From G965247265 sp965247265 (GTDB lineage Bacteria; Pseudomonadota; Gammaproteobacteria; UBA4575): a stretch of DNA of 64,000 bases. The notes under the pieces were generated by a model. That model saw only the letters and a list, made by a program, of their open reading frames with translations. It did no database searches and was not told where the DNA came from. Below are positions 9,015-19,430 of the stretch, piece after piece (positions within the stretch are counted from its first letter, which is position 1; every line of letters begins with the position of its first letter). The position numbers were made by a program, and so were the translations under genes. Location: the NCBI GenBank assembly GCA_965247265.1, contig OZ252002.1, positions 1,364,001 through 1,428,000 of the forward strand. The letters are read 5' to 3'.

Positions 9015-9862
9015 ATGTCAGAAGAGATCGCAGCATTGGCGATCCATGGAATGGGGAATACCTCGCCAGATTTTGCAGAGGATTTGCAAACCAAGCTCGC
9101 AAAAAAAAATTAGGTGATAGTTGGTCAAATGTGTATTTTGACACGATCTATTACGCAAACGTATTTCAAGAGCATCAAACTAGAGCCTTTAATAGAATCA
9201 AATCAAACGATGATATTGATTGGATAAGCTTGCGGAAATTTTTATTGTATGAATTTTCCGATGCAGCAGGTTTGGAACGTAAAGCTGTTGAATCAAATAG
9301 CGCATATGAAATAGTTCAAAACATTATTTTAGATATTCTGGATCGGACATACGATGTAGTAGGAGGTGCAGCACGTGTCATTCTAATTGCACACTCACTT
9401 GGATGTTAGGTAATGTCTAACAATATTTGGGATGTGCAGTCTAAAAACCCGAAGTCTGGCGCTTGGAAGTATGGTGGATTTTAAGATTCGCCACCTGGTT
9501 CAGCGTTAGATAATTTTCGTCGGCTAAAATCACTGAAACATCTCTATTTCACAGGCTGCAATATACCAATATTCGTTGCTGGAATTCCTCAACAAAAAAT
9601 AAAAGCGTTTACGTCAACAAGCAAAGGGTATTCGTTTAAGTGGAAAAATATTTATGACCCAGATGATTCGCTAGGATGGCCTTTAAAAAATCTTACTGTT
9701 AAAAGTGAACGACAAAGTTATAATTTTGAAGTAAATGAAGATATTCCAATTAATACAGGAAATATTTTAAGAAGTTGAAATCCAATTGGTCATACAACCT
9801 ACTGGAATGACTCGGATGTGATAAATCGATTAGTAGAGGAAATGGAAAATTTACTGAAATAA
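9015..9862 (+). pseudogene. Broken alpha/beta-hydrolase (lipase-like) gene
   Basis: An ATG at 9015 behind a GGAGG gives MSEEIAALAIHGMGNTSPDF, a typical alpha/beta-hydrolase opening. That frame ends at TAG after a run of nine A residues at about 9093-9101. The continuing homology (KLGDSWSNVYFDTIYYANVF) is in another frame, consistent with the loss of one A. The second part reaches the nucleophile motif AHSLG and then meets TAG (9407-9409), TAA (about 9482) and TGA (about 9776), while similarity-like sequence continues past each stop to 9862. One indel and three nonsense codons mean a dead gene, not a sequencing slip. Confidence 0.8.
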
Positions 9863-9874
9863 TTTAAAAAAATT

Positions 9875-11065
9875 CTATTTGAGCAGTTCACTGGCTAATT
9901 TTTCGCGAAACGTGAAATTTACTTTTTGATTAATCATTAATGCAAATGACGCCCATTGACTATCGCGATTTAGATAGCCCGCATAGGTGCTTACATTTTT
10001 GAGTGTTCCCGATTTTGCAAAGATATGTGAATTTTGAGCGGGGAGAAGATGTCTATATGATTTGAACTTATCTAATATATCAACTAAATGTTGCGCACTA
10101 AGTCGGTTCTTTGTAGACAAGCCTGCACCTTCAATTAATGAATAGCTTTCCCATTCAAAATTTAGGCCAATGTAGTCTGTAACAACAGATTGTGATTTTG
10201 CTAATGACGCCGGTGCGCCAGATAACTCTGCACCTAATAACAAATATAGTTGATTGGCAATAAAGTTGTTAGAAAACTCCAACATTGAGCTTATTATATG
10301 TTCTAGTGTATGTGAATTCTTATAAGTAAATAATAATTTAGCCGAAGTAGGAATAGAAGCGTTCATATAGTTCACTTCAGCGAGTATTCCTTCTCTATTT
10401 AATTTAGATTTAAGTAGCTCAGCAAAATAGCGTGGGCCTAACTCTGTATCCCCCAAATTTATACGATGAGTTCCAATTGGTAGGCCTTGAGAAAGCTTTG
10501 ATGCAATGGAAGTTAAAGGAGTTTGTACTTCACTGCTGCTTATCGATTTTTCATAGACACGAACGTTTATCGTGTTGAAATTCGCAGCAAGTGCGCCAGC
10601 CGGAGCATCATAGGGGTTGAGTGACTTGCCTTGTCCGTCTATGTCTATGGATTTCTCAAAATAACTCGCATCAACACCAATACCGTCAAGTTCTGTAATG
10701 CCTGCTTGTTTTAGATTTGTGACAATGATGTCGATTTCTTCAGATATTAAGTAAGGGTCACCATAGCCTTTAATCCACAAATAATTTAAAGAGGAATCAA
10801 AATAAAAATCTGTTGAAAACTGGTGGTCACTGCCCCAGTGTTCTAAAGCAATAAGTGCGGTTAAAATCTTTACAGTTGATGCTGGTATAAATAGCTCATT
10901 CTGATTTTTAGAATGCACAATATTGTGGTCAGTATCTACTACTAATAAAGATGAGTAATCGAGTGACTCAAATGCTTGCAGTGGATTACTAGCTTTGGCG
11001 CTAGCAAAGAAGATAAAGAATAGACAAATACATATAAAAGCAAACGACTTACTTTTACTGGGCAT
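9875..11065 (-). CDS. dacB: D-alanyl-D-alanine carboxypeptidase/endopeptidase, PBP4 (peptidase S13)
   Basis: A 396-residue protein with an N-terminal Sec signal (FAFICICLFFIFFASAKA) and the three penicillin-binding motifs: SxxK as STVK in PASTVKILTALIALEHWG, SxN as SNN in EFSNNFIANQ, and KTG as KSG in FAKSGTLKNVS. The S13 family cleaves D-Ala-D-Ala and peptide cross-bridges in periplasmic murein. It is shorter than E. coli DacB (about 477 residues), as in many non-enteric members. It follows the broken hydrolase convergently with a 12-base gap. KSG in place of KTG is accepted in this family. Confidence 0.88.
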   Translation of the reverse strand: MPSKSKSFAFICICLFFIFFASAKASNPLQAFESLDYSSLLVVDTDHNIVHSKNQNELFIPASTVKILTALIALEHWGSDHQFSTDFYFDSSLNYLWIKGYGDPYLISEEIDIIVTNLKQAGITELDGIGVDASYFEKSIDIDGQGKSLNPYDAPAGALAANFNTINVRVYEKSISSSEVQTPLTSIASKLSQGLPIGTHRINLGDTELGPRYFAELLKSKLNREGILAEVNYMNASIPTSAKLLFTYKNSHTLEHIISSMLEFSNNFIANQLYLLLGAELSGAPASLAKSQSVVTDYIGLNFEWESYSLIEGAGLSTKNRLSAQHLVDILDKFKSYRHLLPAQNSHIFAKSGTLKNVSTYAGYLNRDSQWASFALMINQKVNFTFREKLASELLK

Positions 11066-11078
11066 GGGCCGAATTAGC

Positions 11079-11381
11079 TTAAAGTGCTACTTCAAAGCCT
11101 TCAAACTCAGGTTTTCCTAAATAGACAGGTTTAGCGTTGCCTGCATTGGCATGCGCTTTACGAAAGGCTTCGGATTTGGTCCATGCCTCAAAAGCGCTTT
11201 TAGATTCCCAAATAGAATGTGAGGCGAATAAACTATATTCATCAGTAGCAGGCCCTTTCAATAAATGAAATTCTTTAAAACCTGGCACCCCATCTAAAAA
11301 CGTCTCACGATTTTTCCATATATCTAGAAACTCTTCTTCATGGCCAGGTATTATTTTAAAACGGTTCATTGCGATGAACAT
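11079..11381 (-). CDS. Antibiotic-biosynthesis-monooxygenase (ABM) domain protein, HmoA-like
   Basis: The start at 11381 gives MFIAMNRFKIIPGHEEEF; a GGAG sits 6 bases upstream on the minus strand, so I prefer it to the ATG four codons earlier. The 100-residue protein is one ABM-fold domain: IPGHEEEF, VPGFKEFHLLKG, SIWESKSAFEAWTKSEAF. Relatives with this VPGF-FHLLKG pattern are annotated as haem-degrading or quinone-oxidising monooxygenases, but catalytic residues are poorly defined in the family. It lies 13 bases upstream of dacB on the same strand. Confidence 0.75.
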   Translation of the reverse strand: MFIAMNRFKIIPGHEEEFLDIWKNRETFLDGVPGFKEFHLLKGPATDEYSLFASHSIWESKSAFEAWTKSEAFRKAHANAGNAKPVYLGKPEFEGFEVAL

Positions 11382-11438
11382 AGTATTCTCCAAATTAATA
11401 AAAGCAGTACTAATTATTTAAATTATGCTTCTAATTAT

Positions 11439-11969
11439 TCATGATTTGATGACGACTTCATCGTCCCAATTAAAATTATCATCAGTAAATGCTTTAAAGC
11501 AATAATAGACTGTTGAAATGACCCCCCAAATCAACCCTATTACTACACCAAAGTCTAGTATGCCTTTCAAGGGTTGCGGTATAAAACGGAAAGATAAAAT
11601 AAAAAGAATGATCATAATGGTGAGTGCAAATGTTGCGATGACGCGTTTTTTAGGCGCATGAAAATAAGCCATGCAAAATATTGGTGCAAGTATAAGTTGC
11701 AATACAGTGGTGTTATTTAATAAGTATTTGCAGCGTGCGGCAAAGCGGGGGGAGAATTTTTTTTGAAATCCTTTGTAGCCTTCGCTGTACGCCATGAAAA
11801 TTGTAAAACCAAAAAAAACAACCCAATGTATCCAGGTTAAAGACATTTGAAAGGATGTAATGGTATAAGCAGAAAGATGCCAGCTCGCAAACCCAAGCAG
11901 CACTAACAAGCCTACAATAGCCCAGACCGCGGCAATCAATCCTTTAATTGAGAGGCTAGTCGAACTCAT
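11439..11969 (-). CDS. Conserved multi-pass membrane protein of unknown function
   Basis: The 176-residue protein has about five hydrophobic helices: AVWAIVGLLVLLGFASWHL, WIHWVVFFGFTIFMAYS, LQLILAPIFCMAYF, FALTIMIILFILSF and FGVVIGLIWGVISTVYYCF. A basic cytoplasmic loop (GYKGFQKKFSPRFAARCKYLL) follows the second helix and the C-terminus is acidic (DDNFNWDDEVV). I do not recognise a family. It stands between an ABM-domain gene and fusA2, all on the minus strand, with no close coupling to either. Confidence 0.6.
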   Translation of the reverse strand: MSSTSLSIKGLIAAVWAIVGLLVLLGFASWHLSAYTITSFQMSLTWIHWVVFFGFTIFMAYSEGYKGFQKKFSPRFAARCKYLLNNTTVLQLILAPIFCMAYFHAPKKRVIATFALTIMIILFILSFRFIPQPLKGILDFGVVIGLIWGVISTVYYCFKAFTDDNFNWDDEVVIKS

Positions 11970-12086
11970 TTCTAACTATTGCACAGATCTATAATAAAGC
12001 AAGTTGCTGAATTGCCTTTTAACAAGCCGATGCAGCCGATTGCGGTGGTCAATTGAAGCACTAAGCTTAATTGAAGACAAATTTGG

Positions 12087-12109
12087 GTAAAAGGGCCATA
12101 AAGACCCTT
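12087..12109 (-). terminator. Probable terminator downstream of fusA2
   Basis: On the minus strand AAGGG and CCCTT pair around a short A/T-rich loop, followed by TTTT. It lies just past the fusA2 stop. The stem is short, so the call is moderate. Confidence 0.4.
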
Positions 12110-12121
12110 GTAAGCCTAAAA

Positions 12122-14208
12122 CTATTTTTTTGCTTCTGCGCGCTCTTTTTCTTCTTTAATAACGTCTTTTGCGACGTTTTTAGGGCACGGTGTATAATGA
12201 GAAAATTCCATAGAGAATTGCCCACGTCCTGATGTCATGGTGCGTAAGTCGCCTATGTAACCAAATATTTCTGCTAGCGGCACATCAGCCTTAACACGTG
12301 TGCCAGTTGTACCTGCATCTTGAGATTTTATCATTCCACGGCGTCTATTAAGATCGCCAATGACATCACCTACATGTTCTTCAGGTGTAAATACATCAAC
12401 TTTCATTATAGGTTCTAAAATTTGCGGCGACGCCTTAGGCATGGTCTGTCTGTATGCAGCTTTTGCAGCAAGTTCAAAAGCAATCGCAGAAGAGTCTACC
12501 GAGTGATACGCACCATCTAATAATGTAATTTTTACATCCAGACATGGGTAGCCTGCAAGCACACCCACGTCCATCATGCCGGAAAATCCTTTATCAATGG
12601 CAGGCCAATATTCTTTTGGCACATTACCACCGGTTACGGTGGACACAAATTCATATCCGCTACCGGTTTCGCCTGGCTCTACAATGTAGTCTATTTTACC
12701 GAATTGACCTGCACCGCCAGATTGCTTTTTATGTGTATAAGAATCTTCAACACGTTGAGTAATGGTTTCGCGATACGCAACCTGCGGCGCACCAGCAACC
12801 ACCTCAACATTATGGGTGCGTTTGAGGATATCAATTTTAATATCTAAATGAAGTTCACCCATACCTTTAAGAATTGTCTCACCGCTATCTTCATCCGTTG
12901 CAACATGAAAAGAAGGATCTTCTGCTATCATTTTGCCTAATGCGACGCCCATTTTTTCAGATGCCCCTTTATCTTTTGGTGAAATGGCCATAGAGATAAC
13001 TGGATCAGGAAAAACCATGGGCTCAAGTGTGGCCGGTTCATTGGGGTCACATAAAGTATGGCCTGTTTGTACATTTTTCATACCTAACACTGCAACAATA
13101 TCTCCGGCTTGTGCAGAATCGAGTTCTTCACGTGATTCCGCATGCATTTCAACAATGCGACCAATTCGTTCTGTTTTCTCTGTGAAGGTATTCAACACAG
13201 TCGTACCTTTATCTAACTTTCCAGAGTAAATTCTGATAAACGTCAGTGCGCCATAACGATCATCCATAATTTTAAATGCTAAGGCACGAAGAGGTTTAGC
13301 GGGGTCGACTTCTGCAAATTTACCGGTTTCATTTCCTCCAAATCCACTTCAGGTTGTGGCGGCACTTCAGTTGGGCTGGGTAGAAAATCGACCACTGCAT
13401 CTAATACAGGTTGTATACCTTTATTCTTAAATGCAGATCCACAATAGGTTGGGAAAAAGTCTAAAGCGATGGTGCCTGTTCGAATACAGGCTTTTAAAGT
13501 ATCAATATCAGGCTCTTCGCCGTCTAAATATTTTTCCATGGCAGCATCGTCATGCTCCAGTGCTGTTTCAACCAACTTTTCACGAAACTGTTCAACTTTA
13601 TCCATCATGTCAGCGGGAACATCTTCTAATTTATAATTCATCGGATCATCAGAGCCATCCCAGACCCACGCTTTACGCGTGAGAAGATCAACGACGCCAG
13701 TAAAATCATCTTCTGTTCCTATTGGGAGTGTCATCACCAATGGCTTGGTGCCCAGCACTTTTTTAATTTGCTCTACAACGCGATAAAAATCTGCACCCAG
13801 TCGGTCTAATTTATTAACGAAAATTATTCGAGCCACTTTGGAATCATTGGCATAGCGCCAGTTCGTTTCCGATTGAGGTTCAACACCACCAGAGCCGCAA
13901 AATACACCTACACCACCATCAAGAACTTTTAATGATCGATACACTTCAATAGTGAAATCTACATGGCCTGGGGTATCAATAATATTAAGTCGATGCTCGT
14001 TCCAGACTGTGCTTGTGGCAGCAGATTGAATGGTAATACCACGCTCACGTTCTTGATCCATGAAGTCGGTAGTGGCCTCACCATCATGAACTTCTCCAAT
14101 TTTGTGTATTTTGCCGGTCAAGCTGAGAATACGTTCCGTGGTAGTTGTTTTGCCTGCGTCTACATGCGCAAAAATGCCGATGTTTCGATAGCTATCTAGG
14201 GCGCTCAT
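12122..14208 (-). pseudogene. Second elongation factor G (EF-G2), interrupted by one frameshift
   Basis: The 5' part (14208 to 13279) encodes the GTPase domain: AHVDAGKTTTTERIL, RERGITIQSAAT, DTPGHVDF, NKLDR. The 3' part (to 12122) encodes domains II-V ending GQFSMEFSHYTPCP. Near 13335 the frame changes: frame one reads DLEEMKPVNLQ and stops, while the adjacent frame reads GNETGKFAEVDPAKPLRALAFKIMDD, which joins directly to the 3' part. Loss of a single G in a GGAGG run explains it. This is the paralogue found outside the str operon, so the essential EF-G is presumably elsewhere. It could be a pseudogene, an assembly error or a recoded gene. Confidence 0.8.
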
Positions 14209-14489
14209 ATCTGTAATATTTATGTAATGTATTCAGTAAGTTCAGGATAAAATATAAGGTATTAAATAAGGGTGGCAAGTCTACTTCATTGTGAGAGACA
14301 AGGAAGCCCTAATTGCACCCATTCGTCACTAATATCGCTTATGAATCTGCAAAAGGCGCGAATCTTGTCGTATCGCGGCAAATGCTTCAATAGAACGTTG
14401 TGGATAGCTATGCAGATGCCTATTCTTAGAATGCGGGATCTAATTCATTATGATGTATAAGAATGCCGATATAGTGAGAATTCAGGCAA

Positions 14490-14897
14490 ATGAATCGAAT
14501 ATTTGTATATGGCACATTGAAAGCGGGTTTTGCGAATCATGGTGAAATGTTGAAAGGTGAACAGTTGCAAGGTGTGTTTACAACGGTTGAAAAATACCCC
14601 TTGGTGATTACCGCTCCATGGTATTCGCCCGTCATGTTTCATGAATCTGGAATTGGGCATCATGTATCGGGAGAAATTTATAGCGTCAATAATGAAAAAT
14701 TACAGGACCTAGACAAATTTGAATATGTTCATATGCCTAAAGGATTTAGAAGGTTAGAGCTAGAAGTAGTCTCAACGTCAGGAGAGATTTCACTAGCAGA
14801 GGCATATTTTAGACCTAGGAAATTTATTAATAAAATTTGTTCTGACTATTTAAAAACTTACGAAGACAATCGATATATTCATGAAACACAAAGGTAA
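14490..14897 (+). CDS. Gamma-glutamylcyclotransferase-fold (GGCT/AIG2-like) protein
   Basis: The 135-residue protein begins MNRIFVYGTLKAGFANH, the substrate-binding YGTLKxG loop of the GGCT fold, and has a glutamate in LQDLDKFEYV at the position of the catalytic acid. The family cyclises gamma-glutamyl compounds or acts on gamma-glutamylamines (YtfP, GGACT). Which substrate is used cannot be told. It stands alone between fusA2 (divergent) and a broken monooxygenase gene. The 281-base region upstream to fusA2 holds no feature I can support. Confidence 0.8.
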   Translation: MNRIFVYGTLKAGFANHGEMLKGEQLQGVFTTVEKYPLVITAPWYSPVMFHESGIGHHVSGEIYSVNNEKLQDLDKFEYVHMPKGFRRLELEVVSTSGEISLAEAYFRPRKFINKICSDYLKTYEDNRYIHETQR

Positions 14898-14988
14898 ATA
14901 TAAAATTTATGTTTCTCATATCTAATTATCTAGCAGAACAACTACTAAGCAACATCGCTAGGAGATATGAGGCACCATAGGAAGTTAA

Positions 14989-15263
14989 ATGAAAATAATT
15001 TTAAAATATCAAGCTAAACCACAGCATGGTGAAAAGTAGAAAAATTCTTGCGAGGAATGATTGAGACAACCCGCGCCTCACGCGGATGTGTTCAATGCGA
15101 TCTACACTCATCACTTGATCATCGGTTGGTATTTTTCTTTGATCAGCTTTGGGACAGTCGCGAGCATTGGGAAAAATTTATGGAGTCGGAAAATGTTCGC
15201 GAGTTTAATAATGTGACTGAGGGGATGATCGATATATTTAATCTATGTATTGCAGAGCATTGA
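14989..15263 (+). pseudogene. ABM-domain monooxygenase gene with frameshift
   Basis: An ATG at 14989 starts MKIILKYQAKPQHGEK and stops at TAG. The next frame continues the same domain without a gap: VEKFLRGMIETTRASRGCVQ, then FFFDQLWDSREHWEKFMES and a stop at 15263. The join needs one extra base in GAAAAGTAG. The pattern (A-K-P at the start, E-T-R-A, G-C-V-Q, F-D-Q-W-D-S-R-E) is that of the YgiN-type ABM family. Intact, it would be about 91 residues. Confidence 0.7.
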
Positions 15264-15334
15264 ACTCATTTTAATTCCGCTCAAAGCGTGTCACAAACAA
15301 TAAAAGTTAAAAATCAGCTAATTGCTTTCGATCT

Positions 15335-15347
15335 AAAGCGGACATTT
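15335..15347. repeat. Half copy of the AGCGGACATT repeat
   Basis: AAAGCGGACATTT matches the right arm of the palindrome family; the left arm is not recognisable. It is probably a degraded copy. Confidence 0.35.
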
Positions 15348-15583
15348 AGTTGCTACTTTTTAAAATTTCTACGATCGACTAAATTAGAACAATCATTGAA
15401 ATTGCGCCCGGTGTTATATTTGGCACACGTTCAGTGGAAGCGGAGGCTGTATTGAAATTAAAACTCAAGAAAAATTTATCTGGCATGCCACTAATTGGCA
15501 GGTTTTTCAAAGAAAATTAAATATTTCGTCTAACAAGGCGCACCAGACGACGCTTAAAATAGGCACAGCTGAGCTATAATGTT

Positions 15584-15613
15584 AATGACCGCTATTGGCC
15601 GAAAGCGGACATT
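15584..15613. repeat. Dispersed intergenic palindrome, copy 1
   Basis: AATGACCGCT + ATTGGCCGAA + AGCGGACATT. The arms CCGCT and AGCGG pair, and the centre GGCC is itself self-complementary, so the 24-base core is close to a perfect palindrome. Confidence 0.8.
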
Positions 15614-15874
15614 AAAAAAATAAAAAATTTTAAAAAAATAATCTAAGACAAAGTTAATCAATATTTAAAAGACCCCCGACCGGACGCACCCCCTCCTTAT
15701 AAGTGCAAAAAAGGCGTGTTTTTAGAACTAAATTTTTAATCCTTGGTGTACCCACTACTCAAAAGTGTTTATGTTGGAAAAACAGGCTTAAAGCCATGCT
15801 AATTGAAATTAGAATTGATTCCTGACAGAGACCCTAAATATAATTGATGAGTGTCTGAAAGTGTTATTAAATTT

Positions 15875-15903
15875 ATGACCGCTAACGACCCAAAGCGGAC
15901 ATC
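15875..15903. repeat. Dispersed intergenic palindrome, copy 2
   Basis: ATGACCGCT + AACGACCCAA + AGCGGACAT. The arms are identical to copy 1; the central segment is the AACGACCC variant that is also found in the copies at 18193 and 22488. Confidence 0.8.
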
Positions 15904-16077
15904 AATAATAATAAGGTATCATTGTTTGAATCTAGTCCCAAACTAAAAATTGTTTAATAACTGAACAGACACTCTATAATTTATATAATTACATCTACAA
16001 TACAATTCAATTACATTATTGTCTGTGTAGTCTAAACTAATAAATTCTGGCTTATGAATATAAAAACAGGTGTATTA

Positions 16078-18010
16078 ATGAGTAAAATTGTATTGTCATT
16101 TGTATTGTTGGTTTTAGTCTTATTCTCTACTCTGGTCATTGCGCAAGAAATTCAGGCAGATAAAAAGCAACTTTCTGATCTCTACCCAGGTAAAGCCTAT
16201 TCACCTTACCGCTGGGCGCAAGTTTCCAGATAAGCCTTTGTGGGGCGATACGCATGTGCATACTACGTATTCAATGGATGCGGGGATGTTTGGCAACCGC
16301 ATTGGTCCTCGTCAAGTATATCGCCTTGCCCGTGGTGAAGAAATCACCACATCATCCGGCCAACAGTTGCACCTTTCGCGACCGCTAGACTGGTTGGTAA
16401 TTACGGATCATTCCGATGGCGTAGGTATGTCGGTCGACATTATGAATAGCGCATCGTTTGTCATGCAGTATGAAGATGGTAGGCGCTGGGCGGAGGCTGT
16501 GAATGCAGGAGGTCAGACAGCTGTGGAAGGTGCTTTAGACCTTATAAAAACTTTCTCACAGGGTAAGATGGATCCTGAAATGTTTGCCAATTACTCGCCT
16601 GGGTCCAGGCGCTATGTCACGATTTGGGACGAAAACATTAACGCCGCAGAAGAATATAACGAACCAGGTCGCTTTACGACACTCATAGGGTTTGAATGGA
16701 CCACACAAGTGAGTGGCGACAACTTGCATCGCAACGTGATATTTCGGGATAACGGTGATCGCGTTAGACAAGTAGTCCCTTATACGACAATTAAACCAAT
16801 TGGAAGTCCTGACCCGCTTGATCTGTATAAATATTTAGAAGAGTACGAGGCTAAAACAAACGGTGCGGCGATGACGCTCGCACACAACGGTAATCTTTCC
16901 AACGGCATCATGTTTCCAGTCGATAAGCAATTCACTGGTAAAAAACTGGATAAATTTTATGTAGAACAGCGCGCAAAATGGGAACGTATGTATGAAGTCA
17001 CACAAATTAAAGGTGATGGAGAAGCCCACCCATTTCTATCACCGGATGACGAATTTGCTGACTATGGCACTTGGGATGTTGGTAATCTAGATTTATCAGT
17101 AGCCAAAACGGATGACATGTTGCAATACGAATATCTTCGTGAAGCGCTTAAGAATGGACTTGCGCTTGAGAAAAAATTCGGCATCAATCCTTATAAATTT
17201 GGGCTATCAGGTGCGACTGATACCCATACCTCATTGGCAACAGCGGAGGAAGATAACTTCTTTGGCAAGCATGCCGGCTATGAACCGTCTCCTGAGCGAT
17301 TATCCCATCCATTTATGAAAACCAATGTCGGTGAACTTTATAGCTGGCAACAAGTTGCATCAGGATACACTGCGGTTTGGGCCACTGAAAATACGCGAGC
17401 TGCAATCTTTGATGCTATGGATCGCAAAGAAGTGTATTCAACAACAGGTCCACGTATGGGCGTGCGCTTCTTTGGTGGCTGGGATTACAAAAAAGAAGAT
17501 GTTAATAGCCGCCATCCGGCATTCGTGGGCTATTCCAAAGGTGTACCTATGGGTGGCGATTTAACTAGTGCACCGGATGGTAAAGCACCTGTGCTTATGG
17601 TGTATGCATTAAAGGATCCTATCGGTGCAAATCTGGATCGTGTGCAAATCATTAAAGGCTGGCTCGATACAAAAGGCAAAACACATGAAAGAGTGTATGA
17701 CGTAGCCTGGTCAGATAACCGTAAACCAGACTCAAAGGGTAAGTTACCGCCCGTTGGCAATACCGTTGATGTTGCAACAGCTAGCTGGACCAACACTATT
17801 GGTGATTCAGAGCTGATGACAGTGTGGACGGATCCAGATTTTGATGCAAATGAAATGGCCTTTTACTACGCACGTGTTTTAGAAATACCAACACCAACTT
17901 GGTATGTGTATGACGCATTTCGTTTTGATATTGAGCTTCCTAAAGATGCGCCGACAAGTCACCAAGAACGTGCATATACATCCCCGATTTGGTACACACC
18001 AAAATCATAA
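16078..18010 (+). pseudogene. Exported DUF3604 (PHP-like) protein gene with N-terminal frameshift
   Basis: The ATG at 16078 gives a Sec signal (LSFVLLVLVLFSTLVIAQ) and runs to TAA at about 16232. One extra C at 16209-16210 breaks the frame; past it the sequence reads AGRKFPDKPLWGDTHVHTTY and stays open to 18010. DUF3604 proteins carry PHP-like metal-binding motifs: GDTHVHTTYSMDAG, VITDHSDG, LAHNGNLSNG and GATDTHTS are all present. An internal start at 16139 would give a protein without a signal peptide, so the native gene is the longer, interrupted one. Substrate of the family is unknown. Confidence 0.75.
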
Positions 18011-18132
18011 ACAGTGTTACCCGGAGATCATTGTTGTTAAAGAGATTGTTGAAACATTTGCATCTTGGCACTAGTTTATTTGTAGCAGCCAAACATAGAA
18101 AATTATTGACCCCCGCTCTCTAACTTATAGGG

Positions 18133-18161
18133 AATGACTGCTATTGGCTGAATGCAGACAC
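18133..18161. repeat. Dispersed intergenic palindrome, copy 3 (diverged)
   Basis: AATGACTGCT + ATTGGCTGAA + TGCAGACAC. Several substitutions, but the arms still pair (CTGCT with TGCAG in part). It lies 32 bases from copy 4. Confidence 0.6.
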
Positions 18162-18192
18162 TTGCTATGGTTCCACGAACGATTAACAACTA

Positions 18193-18222
18193 AATGACCG
18201 CTAACGACCCAAAGCAGACATC
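18193..18222. repeat. Dispersed intergenic palindrome, copy 4
   Basis: AATGACCGCT + AACGACCCAA + AGCAGACATC. It has the AACGACCC centre, as in copy 2, with one G-to-A change in the right arm. Confidence 0.75.
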
Positions 18223-18269
18223 AGAAAACAAAGTAAAAAAATAAAGGGTTTAAATCTAAAACTTTCTCT

Positions 18270-19388
18270 ATGGTATCAAAAGGTAAAGAGGTATCTTCAT
18301 TAGTAATGCAGGACGTAGATTTATTTACTCCGATTAAAGTAGGAACTATCCAATGTCCGAATCGCTGTGTAATGGCACCAATGTCACGTAATCGATCAGG
18401 GCGCAAAGGAGTGCCACCCAACATGATGGCCACATATTATGCTCAGCGAGCCTCTGCGGGACTTATAATAAATGAAGCAACTTGGATTAAATCAGGAGGC
18501 GGTAATCCCAATACACCTGGCCTCGCTAACAAAGAACAAGTTGAAGGATGGAAGCATGTAACAGATGCTGTGCACTTACATGAAGGACGAATAGTTTTAC
18601 AACTCTGGCATGTCGGGCGCATCTCTCATCCGACGATGCAACCTAATAATGAATTACCCGTAGCGCCTTCTGCTATTACCCCAAAAGGTGAAGCAGAAAC
18701 GTATACGGGAAATCTGCCCTACGTGAAACCTCGCGCGCTTTTTACTACAGAAATTCCGCAAATCATAGAGTTATATGCACATGCCGCTGAGCGTGGCAAA
18801 GAAGCAGGTTTTGATGGCGTCGAAATTCATGCGGGTAATGGTTATTTATTAGATCAATTTTTACGTGACGGTAGCAACCAACGTGATGACCAATACGGTG
18901 GGTCGATCAAAGATCGTTGTCGAATTGTTCTTGAAGTTACAGAGGCTGTATGCTCGATTTGGCCATCATCACAAGTTGGTGTTCGTATCTCACCGCTCGT
19001 TGCACATAACGACATTCGTGATTCCAACCCTGAGGCACTGTTTGCATACTTAGTCAGTCAACTCAACGCTTATAAATTAGCGTATCTTTTTATAATGGAG
19101 AAAATGCCTGGATCAAACGAAGATCCAGGACCTTTATTTGACACACATTTACTGTGCCAGCAATTCAATGGTGCTTATATAGTTAATGGTGGTTACGATC
19201 GAGATCGAGCAAACATAGCTTTACGGCAGGGGGTTGCTGATATGGTGTCCTTTGGTACACCTTTTATTTCTAACCCTGATCTAGTTGAACGATATTTTAA
19301 AAATGCACCTCTTAATGAACCTGATTTTACTACTGCACACGGTGGTGGAGAGCGTGGGTTAATAGATTATCCATTTTTAAATAACTAA
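18270..19388 (+). CDS. Old Yellow Enzyme family NADH:flavin oxidoreductase
   Basis: A 372-residue TIM-barrel FMN enzyme of the NemA/OYE type. Visible blocks are LFTPIKVGTIQCPNRCVMAPM at the start (the T/C region over the FMN), QLWHVGRISHP, the AAERGKEAGFDGVEIHAGNGYL substrate and FMN segment, FLRDGSNQRDDQYGGS and the phosphate-binding NGGYDRD. Such enzymes reduce activated C=C bonds or nitro compounds in the cytoplasm. An ATG at 18306 (MQDVDLFTP) is an equally good start. The gene lies between palindrome repeats and is followed by other oxidoreductases on the same strand. Confidence 0.88.
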   Translation: MVSKGKEVSSLVMQDVDLFTPIKVGTIQCPNRCVMAPMSRNRSGRKGVPPNMMATYYAQRASAGLIINEATWIKSGGGNPNTPGLANKEQVEGWKHVTDAVHLHEGRIVLQLWHVGRISHPTMQPNNELPVAPSAITPKGEAETYTGNLPYVKPRALFTTEIPQIIELYAHAAERGKEAGFDGVEIHAGNGYLLDQFLRDGSNQRDDQYGGSIKDRCRIVLEVTEAVCSIWPSSQVGVRISPLVAHNDIRDSNPEALFAYLVSQLNAYKLAYLFIMEKMPGSNEDPGPLFDTHLLCQQFNGAYIVNGGYDRDRANIALRQGVADMVSFGTPFISNPDLVERYFKNAPLNEPDFTTAHGGGERGLIDYPFLNN

Positions 19389-19430
19389 CTTGCACTAAAT
19401 TTACTGTGTATCATTTCTATTGCGTTATCA

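Larger units (their letters stand above)
15264..16077. other. 814-base gene-poor stretch with repeat copies
   Basis: No convincing coding sequence is seen on either strand. It contains two full copies and one half copy of the GACCGCT...AGCGGAC palindrome (separate entries). It also contains TGCCA-CTAAT-TGGCA followed by GGTTTTT at about 15487-15512, which could be a weak terminator, and a C-rich run at 15668-15696. It looks like eroded DNA between two broken genes. Confidence 0.5.

Noticed and set aside
14272..14460. 62-codon plus-strand frame between fusA2 and the GGCT gene
   Set aside because: No ribosome site, no domain and unlikely composition. It is treated as intergenic.
15520..15600. 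GTCTAACAAGGCG segment resembling an integron attC core site
   Set aside because: Only one half site matches the RYYYAAC pattern and no matching GTTRRRY partner or cassette series is present. The spacing and symmetry of an attC site are not shown.
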